A stretch of DNA of 64,000 nt from Armatimonadetes bacterium DC. Its GTDB lineage: Bacteria; Armatimonadota; Fimbriimonadia; Fimbriimonadales; GBS-DC. Positions 9,279 to 18,079 of this stretch are shown in pieces. Below the pieces are notes generated by a model. It searched no databases, was not told the origin of the DNA, and saw only the letters and a list, made by a program, of their open reading frames with translations. The stretch covers positions 1 to 64,000 of the forward strand of contig LDYB01000016.1 in the NCBI GenBank assembly GCA_001442985.1, given 5' to 3'. A program made the position numbers and the translations under genes. The first letter of the stretch is position 1. Each line of letters opens with the position of its first letter.

Positions 9279-10592
9279 TCAGCCAGTCTCTTGGGCATGG
9301 CTCTCTAAAAGGCAAATCCAGTCCTGTACCCACTGATCTGCGGGTTCGTCGATGGGAGCGCGATCACGCCGGCGCTGGCAGAGTGACTCTATATAGGCAA
9401 TCATCCAGTCGGCTGCAATCTCCCCGCGAGCGTGTTGCTGATTCGTGCGCTCCAAATAAAACTCTATCCACTCTCGAAGGGAGAGGACTTTGACATCCAC
9501 TTCTGTAGTTTCTTTGATCTCCATAAGTCGCTGGCGTATGTCCTCTCGCAGGTCAGGCTCGCACTCGGTTACAAAGCCTGCTGTTTCAAGCATTCGGTCT
9601 TGCAGTTTGTCTTCCAGCTCGTACAGCTCGTCCATCAAGTAAGGTTTACCATACTTTGCGTCCCAAGCTTCAAGAACAACCTCTGGATCATCAAGGCTGA
9701 CAATCTCTATGTCCGCCACATTCCGGTGTTTTTTGTTCGCCGTTCGCATCTGGCATAAGGACAGGAGGCGCCCATTTAGCAGCTCCCTGTCTTCAAGCAC
9801 TTGCAAAAAGGCGTGCATGGATACTTCCAAAAGTCTTGCTGAATAAGAGGACCTGTTGACATGCTGAATAATGGTCTGAAATATCTCGTCAAAGCCTCCT
9901 TTTGTTTGGAGGAAGTGATGGGTAGCATCAAGAGCCTTTTCTGAAAGCTCTCTAAAACTTTCGGTGCGGTTGCGCAATACGGCAAGCATGTAGCGTAGGG
10001 CTGCCTCGCTATTTACCTCACCTGAGTCTACCTTATCAATCAATGTAAGCCATGCATCGCGTGCTCCACGAACTGATGCTTTGTAAAATTGTGAATAAGG
10101 ATAGTTCTCAGCTAAGCTGCGAGTCATAAAAACGCCATACTTGTTGAGTCGAATCAGGTCGTGCCTGCGGAGGAACGGCGTAACAAATTCTGAGTCCAGG
10201 CTTCGCATCGGAATGCCCTCACGCCAAGAGAAGTTGCCTCGTCCACCTTTGTGCAACCTGATGCTCTGTTCAGGTGCAAGACTCTTGACGACCAGCTGCA
10301 GAACCGTGAGACCTGCTACAGCGCGTCCAACCTCACTGGTTATGGAGTTTACAATCTGTTCAATAATTTCTCTGACAGAATCGTCAATTTCTACCTTCTC
10401 AGCAGAAGCAGGAAGGTCTTCAAAAAGCTTGTCCAACCAGCCATCCCTCAGGCGCTGCCTGATCCTGTCAAGGCGCTCTTTTGCCCCGGAGGTGGGTTGC
10501 CCTTCCCAAAATACCACCTCACTGCCATCTTCAAAAACAAGAACGCTCCTGTTTTTGAAAACCTTCAAATGAGGCTCCGTTTTGCGTTTCAT
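9279..10592 (-). CDS. Putative type II restriction endonuclease partner of the adjacent methylase
   Basis: This 437-residue protein starts one base after the stop of the m4C methyltransferase (TAA-C-ATG), so the two are translated together. I know no named enzyme that it matches. A PD-(D/E)XK-like arrangement is visible near the C-terminal third: Asp294 in NVADIEIV and the D-A-K triad at 311-313 in EAWDAKYGK. That, and its position behind a methylase, make a restriction endonuclease the most likely role. The gene is clearly more AT-rich than the flanking housekeeping genes. Recognition site unknown. Confidence 0.6.
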   Translation of the reverse strand: MKRKTEPHLKVFKNRSVLVFEDGSEVVFWEGQPTSGAKERLDRIRQRLRDGWLDKLFEDLPASAEKVEIDDSVREIIEQIVNSITSEVGRAVAGLTVLQLVVKSLAPEQSIRLHKGGRGNFSWREGIPMRSLDSEFVTPFLRRHDLIRLNKYGVFMTRSLAENYPYSQFYKASVRGARDAWLTLIDKVDSGEVNSEAALRYMLAVLRNRTESFRELSEKALDATHHFLQTKGGFDEIFQTIIQHVNRSSYSARLLEVSMHAFLQVLEDRELLNGRLLSLCQMRTANKKHRNVADIEIVSLDDPEVVLEAWDAKYGKPYLMDELYELEDKLQDRMLETAGFVTECEPDLREDIRQRLMEIKETTEVDVKVLSLREWIEFYLERTNQQHARGEIAADWMIAYIESLCQRRRDRAPIDEPADQWVQDWICLLESHAQETG

Positions 10593-10593
10593 G

Positions 10594-11655
10594 TTATACA
10601 AAAAATTCCAGCAAACTTGGCTGGACAGCTGTCTCAGCAACTCGTTTCTGTGCTACCTCGCAGTATTGCGGATTGATCTCGAAACCGATATAGTGTCGTC
10701 CCATCCGTTTTGCAACCACCGCAGTGGTTCCTGAACCGATGAAGGGGTCTAACACGAGATTGCCTGGTTCAGTAGTCAGGTGGAGTAATTCCTGCACGAG
10801 GAATTCGGGATAGACGGCAGGGTGATTCGGCGACTTGACAGCGATCACAGGGCACTCTATAACATCACGCTTGATAGCTCGGTCATACATTCGGATAATG
10901 GTAAAGCCACGGTTCCGAAGATGGCTCTTGCGTCCTCCTTCGTAGCCGCCATAGGCTTCAGAATGGATTCCGCGAATTTTCATTCGGAAAGAAGCGATCT
11001 CGCCTCTCTGAACCTCTTCAATAGCTTGCTGAAGAGCCAGTCGCGCTTCCTGTTTCTGCTCAGGGGTCAGATCGGACTGCTCTATCAGTTCCAAATAGCG
11101 TTTGCCGATACCGTTTCCTGCCCTCACACGCGAGCGCATCATATCCCGATGCGCCATAAAACGCTCGTAGTGATATTGATAGTGGTCGCTTTTCACGAAA
11201 TGGAATATGGGTTCGGTGCTGCTGACAAGTCGCCTGCGGTACTGCCTTGGTTCTGGGTTGGGCTTGACCCAGGTAATTACATTAATCAGCTTCACGCCCG
11301 TGCGGCGAGTTGCCTCGTTCGCGAACAAGTATGGCACAAGGAGCAGGGAGCCATTCTCGTATTTATCACCAATATTGAAAAACAGGCTCCCTGTAGATTT
11401 GGTGCATCGTACACACTGCTCAAAAACTTCCAGCAAGTTCTCAATATATTCTTGAGGGCTTGACTCGTTTCCCATTCCCATCCCGCCATAATCGCGCTGG
11501 CGGTAGTAAGGCGGACTGGTGATGACCACATCGACACACTCATCGGGTAACTGACGGAGCAAGTGGCGACAGTCCCCTTGTACTATCTCATCCAGAAAGG
11601 GAATAGTAGCCTGATAGGATTCGCGTCCGAGCCACTCCGTTGAATGCATGCTCAT
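10594..11655 (-). CDS. Beta-class DNA methyltransferase (probably N4-cytosine)
   Basis: This 353-residue S-adenosylmethionine-dependent methylase has motif IV (TSPPYY, 46-51) before motif I (DPFIGSGTT, about residue 300), the beta-class order. SPPY is the form typical of N4-cytosine methylation, so it probably protects host DNA at the site cut by the downstream endonuclease. Residues between the motifs (about 190-240) should contain target recognition. TATTAT (11671..11666) ends 10 nt before the ATG and there is no SD, consistent with a leaderless mRNA; ATG codon 3 is an alternative start. It lies just downstream of rimM, so read-through is also possible. Confidence 0.9.
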   Translation of the reverse strand: MSMHSTEWLGRESYQATIPFLDEIVQGDCRHLLRQLPDECVDVVITSPPYYRQRDYGGMGMGNESSPQEYIENLLEVFEQCVRCTKSTGSLFFNIGDKYENGSLLLVPYLFANEATRRTGVKLINVITWVKPNPEPRQYRRRLVSSTEPIFHFVKSDHYQYHYERFMAHRDMMRSRVRAGNGIGKRYLELIEQSDLTPEQKQEARLALQQAIEEVQRGEIASFRMKIRGIHSEAYGGYEGGRKSHLRNRGFTIIRMYDRAIKRDVIECPVIAVKSPNHPAVYPEFLVQELLHLTTEPGNLVLDPFIGSGTTAVVAKRMGRHYIGFEINPQYCEVAQKRVAETAVQPSLLEFFV

Positions 11656-11707
11656 CCCGAATTCAATAATACCCCACGCTCATCCTTCGCAAAGAAGCCT
11701 GTCGACA

Positions 11708-12289
11708 CTAAATCTCCGGCAGGCGCACCACCATGCGCTTGCGGGGCACATCCACCTCACGGATGTATTCGCCCACGGCGGGGATGGTGTATTTGCCGAT
11801 TTCGTAATAGTCGTAGGCGCCGCCCGGAATAACGCGCTTCAGTTTGCCCACGCGCTCACCCGTTTCTGTAAAGACCTCCATGCCGATTAAATCGTCGATG
11901 TAGTATTCGTCTTCCCCAAGGGGCATACGCTCTTCTGGAGGGATGAGCAGCCACGCCCCCCGCAAGTTTTCGGCATGCGCAATCGTGTCAAAGCCTTCCA
12001 GTTTGATAATCAGGCGGTCGCCCTGCCAGCGAACCGATTCGATCACGCATGGTTGGGGCTGCATCGTGCGTGGGGGACGCTTTCGGTGTTTGGAGGGCGC
12101 AAGCGACTCTTCCCCAGGCGGCTCCGGCTTCGGGGGGAGCCACCAGAACAGACGCGCGCCGGGCACAAACCGCTCCGGAAAATCGGTCTCCGGGCGCACT
12201 CGTACCTCCCCGTGTAGCCCGAACGGACGGAGAACGACTCCGACCGTCACCCAGCGCTGGGCGATTTTGGGCACATAGGGCATCGCCAT
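11708..12289 (-). CDS. rimM: 16S rRNA-processing protein RimM
   Basis: RimM is a ribosome-maturation factor that binds uS19 in the 30S head. The N-terminal reductase-like barrel begins VGVVLRPFGLHGEVRV and the C-terminal PRC barrel contains DDLIGMEVFTETGERVG. At 193 residues it is slightly long because of a charged, proline-rich insertion (about 52-78). It follows khpA after 8 nt in an rpsP-khpA-rimM operon, the normal order. trmD and rplS, which usually follow, are absent. Two ATGs (codons 1 and 3) are possible. Confidence 0.93.
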   Translation of the reverse strand: MAMPYVPKIAQRWVTVGVVLRPFGLHGEVRVRPETDFPERFVPGARLFWWLPPKPEPPGEESLAPSKHRKRPPRTMQPQPCVIESVRWQGDRLIIKLEGFDTIAHAENLRGAWLLIPPEERMPLGEDEYYIDDLIGMEVFTETGERVGKLKRVIPGGAYDYYEIGKYTIPAVGEYIREVDVPRKRMVVRLPEI

Positions 12290-12296
12290 CGCGAGG

Positions 12297-12578
12297 TCAG
12301 GACTCTTCGGTCTCTTCGCTGGCGCTGGTGGTTTCCGAGTCGCGGTCGGTCACCACAATCACCTGCACGCGGGTGCGGTTTTTGGCGCCCACTGCCTCGG
12401 CGACGGTGCGCAGGGCGTTCACAATCCGCCCGTTTTTACCAATCACGCGCCCGCGATCCCCTTCCGCGACGATGATGCGATAGCGCAGCCGGGAGCCGTT
12501 GCGCTCTTCCTCAATCACGACCGCCTGCTGATCGTCCACCAGCGCTCGCACCGATGCCTCTAAGAACTCTCGTAGCAT
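12297..12578 (-). CDS. khpA: KH-domain RNA-binding protein KhpA
   Basis: This 93-residue single KH domain carries the GxxG loop in GRVIGKNGRIVNALR (about 43-57). The acidic and serine-rich tail (SASEETEES) is probably disordered. KhpA homologues bind RNA, often with KhpB/Jag, and affect cell division and translation. Its place between rpsP and rimM is conserved across many bacteria and supports the call. Confidence 0.93.
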   Translation of the reverse strand: MLREFLEASVRALVDDQQAVVIEEERNGSRLRYRIIVAEGDRGRVIGKNGRIVNALRTVAEAVGAKNRTRVQVIVVTDRDSETTSASEETEES

Positions 12579-12599
12579 GGCTATCCTCGCTTAAATTAT

Positions 12600-12878
12600 T
12601 CACTGCGCTGCTTTCGATTCCTTCTGACTCTGGAACTGTTGCCAGATGCCTGCGCGTTCCAGCAGCAGTTGCACCGTGTCGGTGGGTTGTGCGCCTGTAC
12701 GGAGCCAGTAGAGCACGCGCTCCTCGTTGAAGTTCACCTGCGCGGGGTCGGTGAGGGGGTTGTAGTGTCCCACAATCTCCACGAATCGCCCCGAGCGCGG
12801 CGCATTGCTCGGCGCTACCACTACACGATAGAACGGCTTCTTCTTTTTCCCTATGCGCATCAAGCGTATCTTCAGCAT
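12600..12878 (-). CDS. rpsP: 30S ribosomal protein bS16
   Basis: This 92-residue protein shows the family opening [20 protein letters not shown] and the downstream [13 protein letters not shown]. It is the first gene of the operon. AGGAGGCG lies 8 nt from the ATG, and a GGGTATAAT element precedes it. Confidence 0.97.
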   Translation of the reverse strand: MLKIRLMRIGKKKKPFYRVVVAPSNAPRSGRFVEIVGHYNPLTDPAQVNFNEERVLYWLRTGAQPTDTVQLLLERAGIWQQFQSQKESKAAQ

Positions 12879-12910
12879 CTGTGTTTTCGCCTCCTGCGTG
12901 TCGAGGGCAT

Positions 12911-12919
12911 ATTATACCC
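12911..12919 (-). promoter_or_regulatory. GGGTATAAT promoter element of rpsP operon
   Basis: Minus-strand TATAAT at 12916..12911 is directly preceded by GGG. No -35 hexamer is recognisable at the expected spacing. It gives a leader of about 25 nt carrying a strong SD. Confidence 0.55.
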
Positions 12920-12943
12920 TAATTCAGGGGTTCCGCAGGGGGC

Positions 12944-13513
12944 TTATCCCAAAATCTTTTGCAGATAGCGAATGGTTTCAGGGAACGGCGGCACACCTCC
13001 GTAGCGTTGCACATTGCCCGGACCTGCGTTATAGGCGGCGAGCGCAAGGCGCCGGTCGCCGAAGCGGTCTATCAGGTGGCGCAGGTAGCGCACACCGCCC
13101 TCGATATTCTGCACGGGGTCATAGGGATTCTGAACCCCCAGCGCCCGCGCCGTTTCGGGCATCAACTGCATCAGCCCAATCGCGCCTTTTGGAGAAACGG
13201 CATTCGGGTTGCCACCCGACTCGGCTTCAATAATGCGCAGGATGAACTCGGTTTCCAGCCCGTAGCGCTGGGCGATCGGCTCCACCAGCGGCGCCCAGCG
13301 TTGCACTTCGGGCGGGAAAGGGGCGCTGCTGCCTGTGGGTTGCAGTTCAAAGCCGGGGGGCAATCCGCCACTGGCAGGGAATCCCACAGGGGGCACCAGC
13401 TCGGTGAACTGGGGCGTACTCGCCTGAGGCAACCGCCCCTGAATCTGCTCAATGCGCGTCTGGATTTCCTGTATCCGCTGAAGGGTTCTCTGGAACGACT
13501 CGCTGATACGCAA
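12944..13513 (-). CDS. Lytic transglycosylase (SLT domain) coupled to fliJ
   Basis: This 189-residue protein has a C-terminal SLT-type lysozyme fold: catalytic Glu in IIEAESGGNPNAV, then GAIGLMQLMPETA and LALAAYNAGPGNV. It cleaves peptidoglycan glycan strands. The N-terminus is an amphipathic helix ([21 protein letters not shown]) and a proline-rich linker. No signal peptide is present. I start it at TTG 13513..13511, where GAGGTGG sits 6-7 nt upstream; the longer frame would overlap fliJ by 245 nt and has an implausible composition. The 65-nt overlap with fliJ suggests coupled translation and a job opening the wall for the flagellum. Confidence 0.78.
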   Translation of the reverse strand: MRISESFQRTLQRIQEIQTRIEQIQGRLPQASTPQFTELVPPVGFPASGGLPPGFELQPTGSSAPFPPEVQRWAPLVEPIAQRYGLETEFILRIIEAESGGNPNAVSPKGAIGLMQLMPETARALGVQNPYDPVQNIEGGVRYLRHLIDRFGDRRLALAAYNAGPGNVQRYGGVPPFPETIRYLQKILG

Positions 13514-13913
13514 GGGCGACCACCTCGTCCATCTCGGTTTGCAGAGCGCGCTGAAGCTCGGTCTGGAACTGCTCATAAGCGCGCTGGCGCAGGCGGCTGA
13601 GCGCCTCGCGCTCCCGACGCAGGTGTAGATACACCTCGCGGGCATGCGCCTCCTGCTCCTGTAGCAGGGGGAGCGTGTCCAGCAACCGCTCAAGGCGCGT
13701 CTGGAGCGCCATCAGCGTGCGCTCCCGCTCCACCCACTCTTCAGGGCGGAGCGAAGCTTCCGCCAGCGCCCGCATCTGCGCCCTCACCTGCTCGATGGCT
13801 GACTCATGTTCCACACGCTGGCGAACGGCATCTTGAAGCGCACGATACGCCGCCTCCTCACGGCTCTCACGATAGCGCAAGACACGCTCCAGACGAAACC
13901 GAAAGCGTCTCAT
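13449..13913 (-). CDS. fliJ: Flagellar export protein FliJ
   Basis: This 154-residue, almost wholly alpha-helical coiled-coil protein, rich in Arg and Glu, opens with the family-like [14 protein letters not shown]. FliJ is the stalk of the FliH-FliI export ATPase and escorts substrates to FlhA. The family has low sequence conservation. The call rests on length, coiled-coil character and the 4-nt ATGA overlap with fliI. Confidence 0.87.
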   Translation of the reverse strand: MRRFRFRLERVLRYRESREEAAYRALQDAVRQRVEHESAIEQVRAQMRALAEASLRPEEWVERERTLMALQTRLERLLDTLPLLQEQEAHAREVYLHLRREREALSRLRQRAYEQFQTELQRALQTEMDEVVALAYQRVVPENPSADTGNPDAH

Positions 13914-15238
13914 AGGGCGTCGGGTATATCATCGGTCAGCGCCATCAGTTGCTTTAGGGTCTCTTCAAAAGGCGTATGCTCCGCAGGCGTTTGCTGCAGA
14001 AACGCACGCATGGCGGGCATGCGTTCTGCTGCGATGTCCACGATGGGGTTTGTGCCTTTTTGATAAGCGCCGATCATAATCAGGTCCTCAGCGTCGCGGT
14101 AGGCGGCGAGCATGCGTCGCAGCAGGTTCGCGCGGCGCTGGTGTTCGGGTGCGACGATGTTGGGCATCACGCGCGAGAGGCTTGCCAGCACATCAATCGG
14201 GGGGTAGTGTCCTCGCTGGGTCAGGGCGCGCGACAGCACGATGTGTCCGTCCAGAATGGCGCGCGCGGTATCGGCAATCGGGTCGTTCATGTCGTCGGCG
14301 TCCACCAGCACGGTGTAGAAGGCGGTAATGCTACCGCGAGCGCTCGTACCAGCACGCTCCAGCAGGCGGGGCATCAGGGCAAACACGGAGGGGGTATAGC
14401 CGCGTGCGGAGGGCGGCTCGCCTGCCGAAAGCCCAATTTCGCGCTGTGCCATCGCCAGGCGTGTCAGGGAGTCCATCATCAACAACACCTGCTTCCCCTG
14501 ATTGCGGAAATATTCGGCAATCGCGGTGGCGGTGAAGGCGCATTTCTGGCGCACAATCGCGGGCTGGTCGGAGGTTGCCACCACCAGCACGGAGCGTTTT
14601 AATCCTTCTTCACCGAGGCTATCTTCAATGAACTCGCGCACCTCGCGCCCGCGCTCGCCAATCAGGGCAATTACATTCACTTCGGCGCTGGCATGTCGGG
14701 CGAGCATGCCCATCAGGGTGCTTTTGCCGACGCCGCTCCCTGCGAAGATGCCGATGCGTTGCCCCTGTGCGCAGGTGAGCAGGGCATCTATCGCTCGCAC
14801 GCCGGTAGGGAGGGGCGTGCGCAGCGGCGGGCGCTCCAGCGCCGAGGGCGCCTCCGCCATCAGCGGGTACCGCTGGGTACATCGGGGAGCAGGCTTGCCG
14901 TCTATCGGATTGCCCAGTCCATCCAGCACGCGCCCCAGCAGGCTCTCGCCCACCCCGACCTCTGCCGAGCGACGGGTGGGAATCACCTCGCTGTTGGGTT
15001 CCACACCCTCCATTGGTCCCAGCGGCATCAGCAGGGTGCGCCCGTGCCGAAAACCGACCACTTCCACTGGCAGAGGCGGTGTGTGGCGCCCCCGCTCTAT
15101 CAGGCAAATTTCACCCAGTCGGGCAGGCGGACCCTGCGACTCGATCATTAAGCCGACCGCGCCCATCACGCGCCCATTCACACGCACCGAATCGCAGCGG
15201 CGCACCCGTTCTTGCAGCTGGCGCCAGTCAATCGCCAT
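13910..15238 (-). CDS. fliI: Flagellum-specific ATPase FliI
   Basis: This 442-residue homologue of the F1 beta subunit powers unfolding of flagellar export substrates. The Walker A motif is GSGVGKST in [27 protein letters not shown] is the family signature, Walker B is [11 protein letters not shown], and the [10 protein letters not shown] segment is conserved in type III ATPases. It starts a likely operon with fliJ and the transglycosylase. fliH and fliG, the usual upstream genes, are absent. The start is 59 nt from the divergent wecG-like gene and has no clear SD. Confidence 0.96.
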   Translation of the reverse strand: MAIDWRQLQERVRRCDSVRVNGRVMGAVGLMIESQGPPARLGEICLIERGRHTPPLPVEVVGFRHGRTLLMPLGPMEGVEPNSEVIPTRRSAEVGVGESLLGRVLDGLGNPIDGKPAPRCTQRYPLMAEAPSALERPPLRTPLPTGVRAIDALLTCAQGQRIGIFAGSGVGKSTLMGMLARHASAEVNVIALIGERGREVREFIEDSLGEEGLKRSVLVVATSDQPAIVRQKCAFTATAIAEYFRNQGKQVLLMMDSLTRLAMAQREIGLSAGEPPSARGYTPSVFALMPRLLERAGTSARGSITAFYTVLVDADDMNDPIADTARAILDGHIVLSRALTQRGHYPPIDVLASLSRVMPNIVAPEHQRRANLLRRMLAAYRDAEDLIMIGAYQKGTNPIVDIAAERMPAMRAFLQQTPAEHTPFEETLKQLMALTDDIPDAL

Positions 15239-15279
15239 CTCATGGGAGATTTTCGGCGTGAGAACCGTTCGGCTGGAGC

Positions 15280-15288
15280 GGGTATCCT
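15280..15288 (+). promoter_or_regulatory. GGGTATCCT -10 element of the WecG-like gene
   Basis: TATCCT preceded by GGG ends 9 nt before the ATG at 15298, so the start codon is about at the predicted transcription start. A minus-strand TATAAG (15292..15287) overlaps it and may serve fliI, making the region a compact divergent promoter. Confidence 0.5.
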
Positions 15289-15297
15289 TATAGCGTT

Positions 15298-16062
15298 ATG
15301 GAGAGTGCGGTGGCGGTTCCGCCTCAAGAACATCTGGAGCAGGCGACGATTCTGGGCGTGCCCGTGCATCGCGTGCGCATGGAGCAGGCGTTGCGCACAA
15401 TCGAGCAACTGATCGCCACGCGAACGCCGCATCTGGTGATTACCGCCGACGCGAACGCGATTCTGATTGCGCTGGACGACCCGGAGTTTCGCCAGCTGAT
15501 GACGGAGGCGGCGCTGGTAACGCCTGATGGCGCAGGGCTACTGTGGGCAGGGCGCTATAGCGGGCAACCGTTCCCCGAGCGGGTTTCTGGGGTGGACCTG
15601 GTGTGGCATCTCACCCGGTTGAGCCACGAGCGGGGGTATCGGCTCTTCTTTGTGGGGGCGGCGCCGGGCGTCGCGGAGCGGGCGCGCGAAAACCTGCTTC
15701 GCCAGTTCCCGCAGGCACAGATTGTGGGGGTGCATCATGGCTATTTTTCCGCGGAACAGGAGCCAGAAGTGATTACCCAGATTCGCGCGGCGCGCCCCGA
15801 TGTGCTGCTGATCGCGATGGGGATGCCCCGTCAGGAGAAGTGGGCGCATCGCCATCGCCACGCGCTGAACACGCCTGTGATGATCGGGGTCGGTGGGAGC
15901 TTCGATGTGTACGCAGGCGTGGTCAAACGCGCTCCCCGATGGCTGCAGCAGAGCGGGCTGGAGTGGCTGTGGCGCCTGATTCAGGACCCGCGCAAAATCA
16001 AAAAAGTGCGCAACCTGCCCCGATTCGTCTGGCGCGTGATGCGAGACGCTAAGAGAAGATAA
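15298..16062 (+). CDS. wecG: WecG/TagA/CpsF family glycosyltransferase (GT26)
   Basis: This 254-residue enzyme transfers N-acetylmannosamine-type sugars to lipid-linked precursors at the inner membrane face in teichoic-acid, ECA or exopolysaccharide synthesis. Motifs are VITADANAILIALDDPEF, VTPDGAGLLWAGR with the family Asp, MGMPRQEKW, and the C-terminal GLEWLWRLIQDPRK that contacts the membrane. No other polysaccharide gene is adjacent, so the polymer is unknown. It is predicted to be leaderless. Its 3' end overlaps mgtE by 14 nt tail to tail. Confidence 0.92.
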   Translation: MESAVAVPPQEHLEQATILGVPVHRVRMEQALRTIEQLIATRTPHLVITADANAILIALDDPEFRQLMTEAALVTPDGAGLLWAGRYSGQPFPERVSGVDLVWHLTRLSHERGYRLFFVGAAPGVAERARENLLRQFPQAQIVGVHHGYFSAEQEPEVITQIRAARPDVLLIAMGMPRQEKWAHRHRHALNTPVMIGVGGSFDVYAGVVKRAPRWLQQSGLEWLWRLIQDPRKIKKVRNLPRFVWRVMRDAKRR

Positions 16063-17419
16063 TAAGCTTCGCAATCCAGAAGTAGAGCAGTAGCCCTGCC
16101 GCGTCAATCAGTGTCGTAATAAAGGGCGCAGACATCACGGCTGGGTCTATGTTCAGCCGTTTCGCCAGCAACGGCAGCATCGCCCCGATGGTGGTCGCCA
16201 TCGTGATAATCGTCATTTGCGCCAACCCGACGGTGAGCGCCAGATCGATGCGCTGTTCTGTGGTGAGTGTGCCTGACCAGATAAAGGCGTTCAGTACGCC
16301 AATCACACCAATCATTAGTCCCAGCAGAACTCCCGTTACCATTTCGCGCCCCACCACTTTCAGCACCTGATTCAGGCGCACTTCGCCCAGCGCCAGCGCA
16401 CGGGTGATGGTGGTGGTGGTCTGCGAACCCGCGTTCCCCCCTGTCCCAATTAGCAACGGGATGAACCACGCCAGTGCGCTGAACTGCTGAATCTCTTCAT
16501 CGTAGTGGCGTAGCACCGTGCCTGTAAGACGCTCGGCGATAAACAGCAGAATCAGCCAGCGCACGCGCTTGCGCACCAGATCCCAGGGGGTTTGCGTGAG
16601 ATATGGCTCTTCGGTCGCTTCCACGCCTCCCAGTTTCAGCACATCTTCGGTGCTTTCGCTGACCAGGATATCCACCACATCGTCAATCGTCACGATTCCC
16701 AGCATGCGCCCCAGCTCGTCCACGACGGGCACGGCGAGCAGATCATACTTGGAGAGCAGCGAGGCGACTTCCTCCTGGTCGGTTTCGGGATGCACCACCA
16801 CGAGGTCGGTTTCCATAATCTGCTCGATGCGTTTGCTGGGGTCGGAGAGAACCACCTCGCGGAGCGAACAGATGCCCACCAGCCGCTGGCGCGTGTCGAC
16901 GGCGTAGAGGTAATAGATGGTCTCGATATCGGGTCCCACCTGGCGCAGGTAGTCGAGGGTTTGCTCAACAGTCCATTCGGGTCGCACGCGCACATACTGG
17001 CGCACCATAAGGCGCCCTGCGGTATTGGGCGGGTATTCGAGCAGTTCACGCACATCGCGGGCTTCGGGGGGCGCCATCTGGCGCAGGAGCGCCTCGGCTT
17101 TTTCGTCTTCTAACTGCTCCAGAATCTGCGCGGCGTCGTCGGCAGGCAGTTCCGAGAGCAGGCGCGCCGCCTTCTCGGTGGGGATATGCTCAAAAATCTG
17201 CTCCACCACCACAGGCTCCAGATAGTCCAGCACCTGCGACGCCTGCGCCTCATCCAGTTGCACAAGCGCGAGCGCCTGCTCGGCAGGGTCTTCCAGCAGG
17301 CTCAGCGCCTCGGCGAGGTCTTGCGGCGGAATTTCCTCTGCCAGCCGTGCCAGACTGCCGTCTGGAGTCTGCAGGGCTTCTCGAATCTGTTCGGCAAGGG
17401 CAACGGTTCGCTCTTGCAT
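16049..17419 (-). CDS. mgtE: Magnesium transporter MgtE
   Basis: This is a 456-residue Mg2+ channel. Order: an N-terminal helical superhelix (about 1-130), a pair of CBS domains (about 135-255), a plug helix, then five transmembrane helices (about 285-456). The pore signature IGTGGNAGSQTTTTITRALA and the ion-binding region DPAVMSAPFITTLIDAAG are intact. The cytosolic domains sense Mg2+ and gate the pore. GGAGGCG precedes the ATG by 7 nt, and a GGTATCCT element (17457..17449) lies 30 nt upstream. Confidence 0.96.
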   Translation of the reverse strand: MQERTVALAEQIREALQTPDGSLARLAEEIPPQDLAEALSLLEDPAEQALALVQLDEAQASQVLDYLEPVVVEQIFEHIPTEKAARLLSELPADDAAQILEQLEDEKAEALLRQMAPPEARDVRELLEYPPNTAGRLMVRQYVRVRPEWTVEQTLDYLRQVGPDIETIYYLYAVDTRQRLVGICSLREVVLSDPSKRIEQIMETDLVVVHPETDQEEVASLLSKYDLLAVPVVDELGRMLGIVTIDDVVDILVSESTEDVLKLGGVEATEEPYLTQTPWDLVRKRVRWLILLFIAERLTGTVLRHYDEEIQQFSALAWFIPLLIGTGGNAGSQTTTTITRALALGEVRLNQVLKVVGREMVTGVLLGLMIGVIGVLNAFIWSGTLTTEQRIDLALTVGLAQMTIITMATTIGAMLPLLAKRLNIDPAVMSAPFITTLIDAAGLLLYFWIAKLIIFS

Positions 17420-17506
17420 CGGCAGCGCCTCCGGGATTGGGTGGGTTAAGGATACCTTACTTGCTCCAAGCTCCAGAAGTTTCAGAAAGCCTACGAATTG
17501 AAGCCT

Positions 17507-18079
17507 TTAACCCCTGTAAGTCGCCTTATGAATAACGGAGAAGCGGTCTTTCTGACCAAAGTCTCGATACAATTCGTATGTTAGCGAACCATCCGGATAG
17601 TTCGTCTTTTCCTGTATAAAGATCAGCTCGCTCACCACAAGCAGGAACTCTACCCCAAATTCGCCAACATCATCCAGCCGCCGAAAACGAGCCGCATGAG
17701 CAGGATCGTAGACCTGTAAGGTAGGAGGATATTCGGTGACGGGTTTTACTTTGTCAAAAACCCAAAGTAGATGGTCGCGTAACTGGTGCGTGAGTTGTCT
17801 ATTGTATGCCTCCTTGACATAGAGCTCCACGACCAGATGAACATGTTTGGGAGTTCTCCAGCGTTTGCCGGGTTCCTTGTACTGCACGACAAAATCATAA
17901 GAAGATTGCGGCTTTTTGCCAGGCTTAACAGCAATCTCCACCCCGTCTTGAGTTGTGTGAATAATCGTAATATCCGCCAGCTTGAGTATCCAGCGGCGTA
18001 GCATGCGCCAGATGGAACCCCAAAGGGAAGAGAGGGCTCTGCCCAGAGTTTGTTCACTCAGGGTGGCTTGCTGACCCAT
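17507..18079 (-). CDS. Unknown protein coupled to a DNA methyltransferase (candidate restriction enzyme)
   Basis: I do not recognise this 190-residue protein. It overlaps the 3' end of the upstream methyltransferase gene by 26 nt and has its own GGAG 8 nt before the ATG, so the two are co-translated. It is predicted soluble and mixed alpha/beta. Conserved-looking stretches are SYDFVVQYKEP, RTPKHVHLVVELYVKEA and DVGEFGVEFLLVVSELIFIQE; acidic residues alternate with beta strands, but I see no clear PD-(D/E)XK or HNH signature. The context suggests a restriction endonuclease or other component of a small modification system. It is AT-richer than the neighbouring mgtE. Confidence 0.5.
   Translation of the reverse strand: MGQQATLSEQTLGRALSSLWGSIWRMLRRWILKLADITIIHTTQDGVEIAVKPGKKPQSSYDFVVQYKEPGKRWRTPKHVHLVVELYVKEAYNRQLTHQLRDHLLWVFDKVKPVTEYPPTLQVYDPAHAARFRRLDDVGEFGVEFLLVVSELIFIQEKTNYPDGSLTYELYRDFGQKDRFSVIHKATYRG

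Noticed and set aside
13514-13693. Longer N-terminal extension of the lytic transglycosylase
   Set aside because: It would overlap fliJ by 245 nt; its composition is that of a shifted frame, and the SD supports TTG 13513.
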